A DNA stretch of 64,000 nt, taken from Myxococcota bacterium (GTDB lineage: Bacteria; Myxococcota_A; Bradymonadia; UBA7976; UBA1532). Below are positions 7,575-16,481 of the stretch, piece by piece. The position numbers and the translations under genes were made by a program. Positions within the stretch are counted from its first letter, which is position 1; every line of letters starts with the position of its first letter. The notes under the pieces are model-generated. The model did not search any database. It was given only the letters and a program-made list of their open reading frames with translations, and was not told the DNA's origin. Location of the stretch: contig CAUJDF010000091.1 of assembly GCA_963169045.1 (NCBI GenBank), positions 1 to 64,000 on the forward strand, in the 5' to 3' direction.

Positions 7575-9271
7575 GGCGCGCGATCCGATTCGGCCTCGCG
7601 GGCGTCCTTCTCGTGGCGGGCGGCGCCGTCGCCTACGAGTGGCAGGGCGCGAAGTGGGCGCGCTCCGAGATGCCGGTGCCCTATGTGGTCAACGCCACGC
7701 TGTCGGCGGACCTGCCCGATCGCGAGGCGCTCGAGGGCGTCCAGACGGGCTTCAACGCGTGGAACGCGCTGCCCTGCTCGTTCATGCGGTGGGAGTACAA
7801 GGGCCGCACCGAGAACCGCGCGTGGGGCGCCGACGACGGCGAGAACGTCGTCTCGTGGCGCGAGGACAACTGGGACGACTCGCCGTCGGCACTCGCCATC
7901 TGCAGCTCCATCTGGAACTTCCAGGGCAACCTCAGCGACACCGACGTGAAGTTCAACGGGTTCCACCACCAGTGGGCCCACTTCCGGAACGGCGGCGGCG
8001 GCGGTGGCACCGACATCGCCAGCGTCCAGGCGCACGAGTCGGGCCACGCGCTCGGCCTCGGCCACAGCAACGTGCCGGGCTCGACGATGTGGCCGAGCAC
8101 CGGGCCGGGCGACATCAGCGGCCGCTCGCTGGGCGCCGACGACATCCAGGGGGCCTGCGAGGTCTATCCGTCGGGCGGCGACGTGCCCGATCCCGACGAG
8201 GACCCGCCGCCGCCCGAGGGCACCGTCGACTACGGCGGCGACTGCTCGCGCGACAACTGCAAGGAGGGCCTCTTCTGCGTCAGCGACGGCCGCGAGTCGT
8301 ATTGCACGCGGGTGTGCACGCCCCCCGAGAACACCTGCGGCAACGGCTGGTACTGCGCGCAGCTGTCCGGCGGCGGCGGCGCGTGCGCCAAGGGCGAGGA
8401 TCCGCGCGGCGCGCTCGCCGGCTTCGGCGAGGCCTGCGGCGCCGACAAGGCCTGCGAGGCGGGCCTGATCTGCGTCAACGACGACGAGAGCCTGTACTGC
8501 ACCGGTCCGTGCGCCGACGGCGCCTGCCCCGGCGGCTACTTCTGCATCGACCTGCAGGGCGGCGGCAACGCCTGCGCCCGGGGCGAGGGCATGGGCGGCC
8601 CCGGCGACCTGCCCGGCGCGGGCGAGCCGTGCACCGACCGCGGCCTGTGCCAGAACGGCCTCTTCTGCATCAACGACGCGAGCAACGTGAACGACCAGGG
8701 CGACGTCGTGCCGTACTGCACGAAGTCCTGCGACGACGGCGCCTGCGACGACGGCTTCCGCTGCGTCGAGGTCCAGCCCTCGGGCACGGCGTGTCAGAAG
8801 ATCCCCAGCGCCGGCAACCGGAAGCTCGGCGATCAGTGCTGGGTCAACCCCGAGTTCCCGTGGGAGCAGCCGAGCTGCGGCGCCGGCCTCATCTGCGTCG
8901 ACTTCGTCCAGCGCAACCAGGAGGTCGTCGAGCCGGGCACGTGCAGCAAGAACTGCACGAAGGACGACTGCTGCCCCGAGGGCTGGGGCTGCGCCGAGCT
9001 GACGCCCGTGTTCGCCCAGTGCCGCCAGGGCGAGACCGACTCGCCCAGCTTCGCCTGCGCCGGCACGCGTCCGCCCATCGACGATCCGCTCGATCCGGTG
9101 GGCGGCTCGGGCGGCTCTGGCGGGGCCGGCGGCGCCGGCGGCGGCGTCGGCGTGGACGAGGGGGGGGACGGCGGCGGGTGCGCCGCTGCCGGCCACGCCC
9201 TCTCGCCGATCTGGCCCGCAATGGCGCTGCTCCTGCCGATCCTCGCCCGCCGCCGTCGCCCCCGCCCGTGA
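7571..9271 (+). CDS. Matrixin-type zinc metalloprotease with Cys-rich repeats and MYXO-CTERM-like tail
   Basis: 566 residues: signal peptide (about 1-21), a metzincin catalytic domain, then Cys-rich repeats and a sorting tail. HESGHALGLGH (155-165) is the three-His zinc site, followed by the Met-turn residue in STMWP. Residues about 215-480 hold four or five repeats with six or more Cys each (GLFCVSDGRESYC and similar), probably disulfide-bonded. The end has a GGSGGAGG linker, a GGGC motif, a hydrophobic helix and RRRRPRP, matching the MYXO-CTERM arrangement that anchors proteins to the myxobacterial surface after cleavage. Probably a secreted, surface-displayed protease. It overlaps the preceding gene by four bases. 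Confidence 0.88.
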   Translation: MRRAIRFGLAGVLLVAGGAVAYEWQGAKWARSEMPVPYVVNATLSADLPDREALEGVQTGFNAWNALPCSFMRWEYKGRTENRAWGADDGENVVSWREDNWDDSPSALAICSSIWNFQGNLSDTDVKFNGFHHQWAHFRNGGGGGGTDIASVQAHESGHALGLGHSNVPGSTMWPSTGPGDISGRSLGADDIQGACEVYPSGGDVPDPDEDPPPPEGTVDYGGDCSRDNCKEGLFCVSDGRESYCTRVCTPPENTCGNGWYCAQLSGGGGACAKGEDPRGALAGFGEACGADKACEAGLICVNDDESLYCTGPCADGACPGGYFCIDLQGGGNACARGEGMGGPGDLPGAGEPCTDRGLCQNGLFCINDASNVNDQGDVVPYCTKSCDDGACDDGFRCVEVQPSGTACQKIPSAGNRKLGDQCWVNPEFPWEQPSCGAGLICVDFVQRNQEVVEPGTCSKNCTKDDCCPEGWGCAELTPVFAQCRQGETDSPSFACAGTRPPIDDPLDPVGGSGGSGGAGGAGGGVGVDEGGDGGGCAAAGHALSPIWPAMALLLPILARRRRPRP

Positions 9272-9369
9272 CCCGAGCCGCCCGGCAGGGTTGATCTCCA
9301 GCCGTCGCGCAAGTAAGAACGGCCGGCTTCTCGCTCCCCGAAAGCCGACAACCCCGCCCCGGAGGACGG

Positions 9370-10794
<1,425 letters not shown>

Positions 10795-10833
10795 ATCGAG
10801 ATCGCCGGCGTCGGCTGCCTGCCTCGAGCCGGA

Positions 10834-11466
10834 TCAGGCGTCGTTGGGGGACCAGAGCACCTCGGCGCGCCCGGCGCGGACGGCCACCCAGCGGCTCCAC
10901 ACGAAGAAGGCGTCGCTCAGGCGGTTCAAATAGGGGACGACCCACGGGTCGAGCGGCTCGCGACGCGCCAGCGTGGTGCACAGGCGCTCGGCGCGGCGGC
11001 AGACGGTGCGGCAGAGGTGCAGGTCGGTGTTGGCGCGGCAGCCGCCCGGCAGCACGAAGCTGCGGAGCGCCGGCAGCGCCTCGTTGTGTTCGTCGATGAG
11101 CGCCTCGAGGCGCTCGACGTCGCCGGCGCCGACGCGCGGTTGCTGCGGGCGCAGGTCGCCGGGCAGCGTCGCCAGGAGGGAGCCGAGGTTGAAGAGCTGG
11201 TTCTGGACGCGCCGGAGCACGGCCACCATCTCCTCCTGGCCCAGCTCCGCGCACGAGACCGTCGCCGCGCCGACGTGGGCGTTCAGCTCGTCGACGGTGC
11301 CGTAGGCCTCGAGGCGCAGCGCGTCCTTCCGGACCTTCTGCCCGCCGACCAGGCGCGTCTCCCCCTTGTCGCCGGCGCGCGTGTAGACCCGGTTGATGCG
11401 CACCCGTGGCTCCCGAAACCGATCGCCGTCGCTCACCTCGGACCTCCGTCCCATGTTCGCGGGCAA
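10834..11466 (-). CDS. pduO: Cob(I)alamin adenosyltransferase, PduO type
   Basis: 210 residues (an ATG at 11454 is also possible). PduO/MMAB-type enzymes transfer adenosyl from ATP to cob(I)alamin to make coenzyme B12. Signature motifs are present: YTRAGDKGETRLVGG for ATP binding (residues 28-42), YGTVDELNAHVG, RRAERLCTTL and YLNRLSDAFFVWSRW near the C-terminus. Cytoplasmic, no signal peptide. It ends close to and convergent with the MoaC-GNAT gene (about 40 bases between stops) and is divergent from the next GNAT gene. Two radical SAM proteins with B12-type N-terminal domains elsewhere in the window would use cobalamin, but not necessarily the adenosyl form. Confidence 0.9.
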   Translation of the reverse strand: MPANMGRRSEVSDGDRFREPRVRINRVYTRAGDKGETRLVGGQKVRKDALRLEAYGTVDELNAHVGAATVSCAELGQEEMVAVLRRVQNQLFNLGSLLATLPGDLRPQQPRVGAGDVERLEALIDEHNEALPALRSFVLPGGCRANTDLHLCRTVCRRAERLCTTLARREPLDPWVVPYLNRLSDAFFVWSRWVAVRAGRAEVLWSPNDA

Positions 11467-11531
11467 GGTAACTCGGGGCCGCGCCGACCGCCACGGCGGA
11501 AACTTGCCTTGGACCGGCGGCCGGGGCTCTC

Positions 11532-12044
11532 ATGGGAGGGCCTTTCGGGGAGACGGCCGTGTTGATCGACCTGGTGCCGTTCGCGCAGGAGCACGTGGCG
11601 CGGGCGACGACGTGGGAGCGCGATCCGCGCGTGCACGACGCGGTCCCCGGCCTCGAGCCCGAGAGCCTCGAGGCCCGCATGGACGCCCGCGTCTCGCCGG
11701 GTCCGGACGCGCGCCACTTCGCGCTCGTCAACTCGGGCGGCCTGCACGTCGGCTGCGCCAGCCTCTTCCGGCAGCCGGAGTGCGTCTCGTTCCAGGTCTA
11801 CGTGGGCCCCGAGCACCAGCACCACGGCTACGGACGCCGCGCCATCCAGCAGCTCGCCGGCGAGGCCGCCCGCTGGGCCCCGAACCTGCCGATCGTCATC
11901 CGCGTCTTCGCCGACGAGCCGGGCCTCTTCGAGCTCTGCGAGGCCCTCGGCTTCACCCGCCGCGGCCACGAGCACACGCGCTACCTCGGCGCCCTGCGGC
12001 CGATCTACGTGATGTCGCTCGATCGCCTGTCCGCCAGCGTCTGA
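11532..12044 (+). CDS. GNAT family N-acetyltransferase (RimJ/RimL-like)
   Basis: 170 residues from the ATG at 11532. The GTG at 11559 is a strong alternative because GGGGAG sits six bases before it, whereas the ATG has only a weak site. The GNAT fold shows in VGPEHQHHGYGRRAIQQL (acetyl-CoA pyrophosphate loop) and FELCEALGFTRRG near the C-terminus. The substrate cannot be told; the RimJ/RimL-like layout often modifies protein N-termini or small amines. Divergent from the cobalamin adenosyltransferase gene. Confidence 0.8.
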   Translation: MGGPFGETAVLIDLVPFAQEHVARATTWERDPRVHDAVPGLEPESLEARMDARVSPGPDARHFALVNSGGLHVGCASLFRQPECVSFQVYVGPEHQHHGYGRRAIQQLAGEAARWAPNLPIVIRVFADEPGLFELCEALGFTRRGHEHTRYLGALRPIYVMSLDRLSASV

Positions 12045-12099
12045 CGCGAGACGTCCCGGCGCGCTTGCGCCTGCGCGCGGCGGACACCATCCTGCCGGC

Positions 12100-13359
12100 G
12101 TGAAGGACTTCGGCTTTCGACTGCTCGTCCTCTGGTACCGGCTGCTCGGCGCGACCCCCACGCAGGCCGAGTGGCGCGCGCGCCAGGCCCGGCAACGCAC
12201 CGCCGAGACGCAACGCGCGATCGGCGCCGCCGTCGAACGCAACGCCGACCGGCGCTACACCTGCGTCTGCGGACGCCTGCTGGTCGCCGGCGACCAGCGT
12301 TGTCCGGGCTGCGGCCGGCGCCAGCTGCTGCCGTTCGGCGTGCGGCGGGCGCTGCGGACGCTCGGCCTCGTCGTGCCCGAGGCGGTGCCGGGCAGCGGCC
12401 TCATGCTCATCCTGATGGCCGCGGGCTTCGTGATCGAGCTCAAGCTGAGCGGCGGCAACTTCATGCAGCCGCTCGGGGCGCCGGGCACGTCGATCGACCT
12501 CGGCGCGTCCCTCGCCGAGCTGACGAACGGGCCGCAGCCGTGGCGCGCCTTCACCTACACGCTGCTGCACGCCAACCTCTTCCACATCCTCTTCAACACG
12601 ATGGCGCTCGTGCAGATCGGCCCACTGGTCGAACGCCGCTTCGGGACGGGCCGCTTCCTGTTCGGCTGGCTGGTGGGCGGTGCGGCGGCGGTGATCGTAC
12701 CGCCGGCCTTCGGCTTCGGGCGCATCGGGCCGACGGTCGGCGCGTCGGGCGCCGTCTTCGCGTTGATGGGCATGGCGCTCGTGCGCGGCCACCTCGACGG
12801 CGACACCCGCGGCCGCTTCATCCGCGACGTGATGGTGCGGTGGGTGCTGTACAGCACCGTCTTCGGTCTCGCCATCGGCGGGGTCGCACACTCGGCGCAC
12901 TTCGGCGGGCTCGCCGCCGGCGCGCTCCTGGCCTGGGTCGTCCCGCCGCCGGACGACGTCCCGGCCCGCCGCGCCATCGGTCCGTGGCTGTGCGCCCTCG
13001 CGCTCGCGGGCATGATCGCCTCCCTCGGCGCGTTCGTCCGCTGGCGGGCCGCCGGGGCGCCCCAGCCGGACGAGCTGGACTGGAGGCTCTCGGACGAGTG
13101 GGCCGAGGTCCGCGCCCGGCAATCGGGCCTCGAGAGCGCGCTCGACGAGGAGGGACGGGCGCTCGCGCGTCGGGGACGCGACGGGACTCTCGACGACGCC
13201 TTCCTCGCCGAGGTCCGCGCCTACCTGCACGCGCGGCCCTACGGCACGGGGCGGGCGCTCGTCGACCTGCTCAAGCGCGACGCGTCGTTCGAGGTGGACC
13301 GGCGCCTCGAGATGCTGCGGGCCGAGCGCGAGATGCTGGCGCGACAGCGCGGCTACTGA
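12100..13359 (+). CDS. Rhomboid-family intramembrane serine protease with zinc ribbon
   Basis: 419 residues from a GTG start. An N-terminal zinc ribbon (C55, C57, C68, C71: CVCG...CPGC) precedes a six-helix rhomboid core (about 98-300). The catalytic dyad is Ser216 in GASGAVFA and His267 in AHSAHFGG; the HANLFHILFN motif before it is also typical. The C-terminal 110 residues are charged, probably cytoplasmic and helical. Rhomboids cut transmembrane segments inside the membrane. The fused zinc ribbon suggests cytoplasmic substrate recognition. The stop overlaps the convergent kinase gene by seven bases. Confidence 0.88.
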   Translation: MKDFGFRLLVLWYRLLGATPTQAEWRARQARQRTAETQRAIGAAVERNADRRYTCVCGRLLVAGDQRCPGCGRRQLLPFGVRRALRTLGLVVPEAVPGSGLMLILMAAGFVIELKLSGGNFMQPLGAPGTSIDLGASLAELTNGPQPWRAFTYTLLHANLFHILFNTMALVQIGPLVERRFGTGRFLFGWLVGGAAAVIVPPAFGFGRIGPTVGASGAVFALMGMALVRGHLDGDTRGRFIRDVMVRWVLYSTVFGLAIGGVAHSAHFGGLAAGALLAWVVPPPDDVPARRAIGPWLCALALAGMIASLGAFVRWRAAGAPQPDELDWRLSDEWAEVRARQSGLESALDEEGRALARRGRDGTLDDAFLAEVRAYLHARPYGTGRALVDLLKRDASFEVDRRLEMLRAEREMLARQRGY

Positions 13360-15053
13360 CCGCCCTCGAGCCGTCGCGCGATCGCCCGGCGCACGGCGAG
13401 GCCCAGCTGCAGGTGCCGGTGCTCGAGCGCGCGCTCGAGCGCCCGGTGCCGGTTCTCGAGATCGGCGACGCGGTGCTCGCGTTCGGCGAGGATCGTCGCC
13501 TGCTCGCTCTCGAGGTTCAGGCGGCTCTTGCGCAGCTCGTTGAGCTGCACCCGCAGATCGGCCAGCTGGCGGAGCTGCCGCGCGGCGGCGTGGCGCTGCG
13601 CGTCGAGGGCCTCGCCCTTCTCGGAGCGCTTGCGGTAGATGCGCTCGAGCGACTCGAGCTCCGCGGCGATGTCCTCGCGAAAAAGATCACGGAAATCGAC
13701 CACTTGCGAGCCTGCGCCCTTGGCCGCGGCGTGGTACAGCGCGCCCTGGCGCGCCTCGATCGCGTCGTAGCGCCGGGCGTACTCGGCGTCGAGCTCGGCG
13801 ATGCGCCCCTCGTACGCGGCGATCTGCTCGCGCACCGCGGCCAGCTCGGCCTCCTGCGTCGCGAGGTCGGCCTCGAGCGTCTGGAGCGCCCGTTCGATCG
13901 GCCGCAGACGTCCCTCGATGTCGCGGGCGAGCGTCGCCGTCTCGGCGCGCGCCTCGGCGAGCGCGCCGGCCACGTGCTCCCGCGCTTCGGTCAGGTCGGC
14001 GATCGCCGGCTGGATGGTCCGGATGTCGTCGGGCAGCTGGCCGTCGGGCCAGAGGCGCTCGAGGCTCGCCCGCAGGTTGCGCCCGTACCGCTCGAGGTCG
14101 CCGGGGCTGCCAAGCGCCGGTAGCCGCAGGTTGCCGACGACCGCCTGTTCGCGGACGTCGCCCGAGGACGGCACCACCGTCTTGTAGCCGTCGTTCGCCG
14201 TGTCGGCGACCGAGAACAGGTGCAGCGCGCCCTCGAGCGCCTCGGCTGTGTGATAGCGGGCGTCGGGCTCCTTCTCGAGGCACGTCATCACGATGCGCTC
14301 GAGCTCGGGCGGCACGTCGGGGCGCAGGCGGCGCACCGGCACCGGCGCCTCATTCAGCTGCGCCTTCATGACGATGACCGGGTTGCGGCCGACGAACGGC
14401 GGCCGGCCCACCAGCATCTCGTACATCACGAGCCCGACCTGGTAGAGGTCGCTGCGCGCGTCGATGGCGCCGGCGGTGGCCTGCTCCGGGCTCATGTACT
14501 CGGGGGTGCCGAGGGTCATGCCCGTCGCCGTCGTCGCGATCTTGCCGGGATCGGTGGCGTCGAGCTTGGCGATGCCGAAGTCGACGACCTTCACGAAGTC
14601 GCGGTGCCGCTGGTTGTCGACGAGGAAGATGTTCGCCGGCTTGATGTCGCGGTGGTACACGCCGCGCGCGTGCGCCGCGGCCAGCGCCGAGCAGATCTGC
14701 CGGGCGATGAACGCGGCGCGCTCGGGTGCCAGCGGGGCCTCGGCGTCGAGCAGGTCGGCGAGCGTGCGCCCCTCGAGCAGCTCCATGACGATGAAGCCGA
14801 TCGACTCCTCGGCGGTGCCGTAGTCGAGCACGCGCACGACGTGCTCGTGCAGGAGCGAGCAGATGACGCGCCCCTCCTGCATGATGCGCGCGAGCGGATC
14901 GCGCTGGCGGCGCAGGTCGCGGCGCAGGATCTTGATCGCGACGCGGGCGCCGCTCGTGGAGTCGGTGGCCTCGAAGACGCCGGCCATGCCGCCCGTCGCG
15001 AGCGCGCGCGTGAGCACGTAGTGGCCGATGCGAGTGTCGACGAGCGACTCCAT
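13353..15053 (-). CDS. Ser/Thr protein kinase with C-terminal coiled coil
   Basis: 566 residues. A eukaryote-like kinase domain spans about 10-275: Gly loop LATGGMAGVFEA, Lys41, catalytic HRDIKPAN (134-141), DFG (158-160) and the activation segment GTPEYMSPEQ. All residues needed for catalysis are present. Residues about 330-566 form a long charged coiled coil (repeated heptads rich in E, A, R and L), with no membrane segment, so the kinase is cytoplasmic and may dimerise or bind partners by the coil. It overlaps the rhomboid gene tail to tail, and lies 40 bases from the divergent dihydroorotase start. Confidence 0.92.
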   Translation of the reverse strand: MESLVDTRIGHYVLTRALATGGMAGVFEATDSTSGARVAIKILRRDLRRQRDPLARIMQEGRVICSLLHEHVVRVLDYGTAEESIGFIVMELLEGRTLADLLDAEAPLAPERAAFIARQICSALAAAHARGVYHRDIKPANIFLVDNQRHRDFVKVVDFGIAKLDATDPGKIATTATGMTLGTPEYMSPEQATAGAIDARSDLYQVGLVMYEMLVGRPPFVGRNPVIVMKAQLNEAPVPVRRLRPDVPPELERIVMTCLEKEPDARYHTAEALEGALHLFSVADTANDGYKTVVPSSGDVREQAVVGNLRLPALGSPGDLERYGRNLRASLERLWPDGQLPDDIRTIQPAIADLTEAREHVAGALAEARAETATLARDIEGRLRPIERALQTLEADLATQEAELAAVREQIAAYEGRIAELDAEYARRYDAIEARQGALYHAAAKGAGSQVVDFRDLFREDIAAELESLERIYRKRSEKGEALDAQRHAAARQLRQLADLRVQLNELRKSRLNLESEQATILAEREHRVADLENRHRALERALEHRHLQLGLAVRRAIARRLEGGQ

Positions 15054-15093
15054 GACGGCGAGAAGCTAGCACACACCGGGCGAGGAGGGGGAC

Positions 15094-16413
15094 ATGGGCG
15101 GCAGCATCACGTTTCGCGGGGCCGAGCTGGTCCTGCCCGGCGGGGTCGAGGCCGGCGATCTCGTCATCGAGGACGGTCGCATCGCGGCGATCGGCGCCGG
15201 CGTGGCGCCGCGCGGCGAGGTCGTCGACGCCCGCGGCCTCGCGCTGCTGCCGGGGGTGATCGATCCGCAGGTGCACTTCCGCGAGCCGGGTCCGACGCAC
15301 AAGGAGGACCTCGCCACGGGGAGCGCGGCGGCGGCTGCCGGCGGCGTGACGGCCTTCCTCGAGATGCCCAACACGGACCCGCCGACGACCTCGCGGACCG
15401 CGCTCGAGGACAAGCTGCGGCGCGCCGCGGGCCGGGCGACCGCGCACTACGGCTTCTTCCTCGGAGCGACGCCCGACAACTTCGACGAGGTGGCGGCGGC
15501 GCGGGACGTGCCGGGGATCAAGATCTTCATGGGGAGCTCCACGGGGACGCTGCTCGTCGATGACGAGGCGGCGCTCGACCGCCACTTCGCGGTGGCGCGG
15601 GTGCCGATCGCCGTCCACGCGGAGGACGAGGCGCGGCTGCGCGAGCGCAAGCGGCTGCTGACGGCGCCCGATCCGGCGCTGCATCCCGTGATCCGCGACG
15701 AGGAGGCGGCGCTGATCGCGACGCGCCGCGCGATCGCGCTGGCGGAGCGGCACCGTCGCCGCCTGCACGTGCTGCACCTCAGCACGGCCGAGGAGGCCGA
15801 CCTGCTGCGGCGCCGGCCGCGCGACGGCCTGGTGACGAGCGAGACCCTGCCGCAGTTCCTGTTCCTCGACGCCCGCCTGTACGCGACGCTGGGCACGCGC
15901 CTGCAGATGAACCCGCCCGTGCGCGAGGCGCGGCACGGCGAAGCGCTCTGGGCGGCGCTGCTCGACGGCACCATCGATTGCCTCGCCACGGACCACGCGC
16001 CCCACACGCTCGAAGAGAAGGCGCGGCCCTACGGCGAGGCGCCGAGCGGGATGCCCGGCGTCGAGACGTCACTGCCGCTGATGCTCGACGCGGTGTCTCA
16101 GGGCCGCTGCACGCTGCGACACATCGCCCGCTGGATGTGCGAGGGGCCGGCGCGCTGCTACGGCCTCGTCGGCAAGGGGCGCCTCGAGGTGGGGTACGAC
16201 GGGGACGTCACGCTCGTCGACCTGAAGCGGGCGCGGGTCGTGCGCGGCGACGAGCTGTTCACGAAGGTGAAGTGGTCGCCGTTCGAGGGCTGGACGCTGC
16301 GCGGCTGGCCGGTCATGACGGTGCTGCGCGGTCGGCCGGTCTTCCGCGACGGCGCGATCGTCGAGGGCGTCTTCGGCGAGCCGCTACACTTCGCGTCGCT
16401 GTCTCAAGACTGA
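15094..16413 (+). CDS. pyrC: Dihydroorotase
   Basis: 439 residues, usual length. Catalyses the cyclisation of carbamoyl aspartate to dihydroorotate in pyrimidine synthesis. The metal-site motif reads DPQVHFREPGPTHKED (about residues 67-82) where many enzymes have HxH; this Q form occurs in a known subfamily. EMPNTDPPTT, HAEDEARL and LATDHAPHTLEEK supply the remaining metal and substrate contacts, and the C-terminus has the usual amidohydrolase sequence GDVTLVDL. GAGGAGGGGG precedes the ATG by about 3 bases. Cytoplasmic. It is the only pyrimidine gene in the window. Confidence 0.9.
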   Translation: MGGSITFRGAELVLPGGVEAGDLVIEDGRIAAIGAGVAPRGEVVDARGLALLPGVIDPQVHFREPGPTHKEDLATGSAAAAAGGVTAFLEMPNTDPPTTSRTALEDKLRRAAGRATAHYGFFLGATPDNFDEVAAARDVPGIKIFMGSSTGTLLVDDEAALDRHFAVARVPIAVHAEDEARLRERKRLLTAPDPALHPVIRDEEAALIATRRAIALAERHRRRLHVLHLSTAEEADLLRRRPRDGLVTSETLPQFLFLDARLYATLGTRLQMNPPVREARHGEALWAALLDGTIDCLATDHAPHTLEEKARPYGEAPSGMPGVETSLPLMLDAVSQGRCTLRHIARWMCEGPARCYGLVGKGRLEVGYDGDVTLVDLKRARVVRGDELFTKVKWSPFEGWTLRGWPVMTVLRGRPVFRDGAIVEGVFGEPLHFASLSQD

Positions 16414-16425
16414 ACTGTCGTTCAG
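16410..16425. promoter_or_regulatory. Palindrome resembling a LexA-type operator
   Basis: CTGAACTGTCGTTCAG is a perfect 6-bp inverted repeat with a four-base spacer, containing GAAC-N4-GTTC. It overlaps the dihydroorotase stop codon and lies 56 bases before the alpha-2-macroglobulin start. GAAC-N4-GTTC is the SOS box form of several phyla, and the myxobacterial box also ends in GTTCAG. No lexA gene is in the window, so this is a motif match only. Confidence 0.3.
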
Positions 16426-16481
16426 TGTCGACACGGGCGCAGGCATTGGCGAACGATGGCGCCAATCCGGAGGTGCCCGCC

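Noticed and set aside
12100-13359. The rhomboid as sorting protease for the MYXO-CTERM-like tail
   Set aside because: The known MYXO-CTERM sorting enzymes are not this rhomboid type, and the gene is not linked to the tail-bearing protease.
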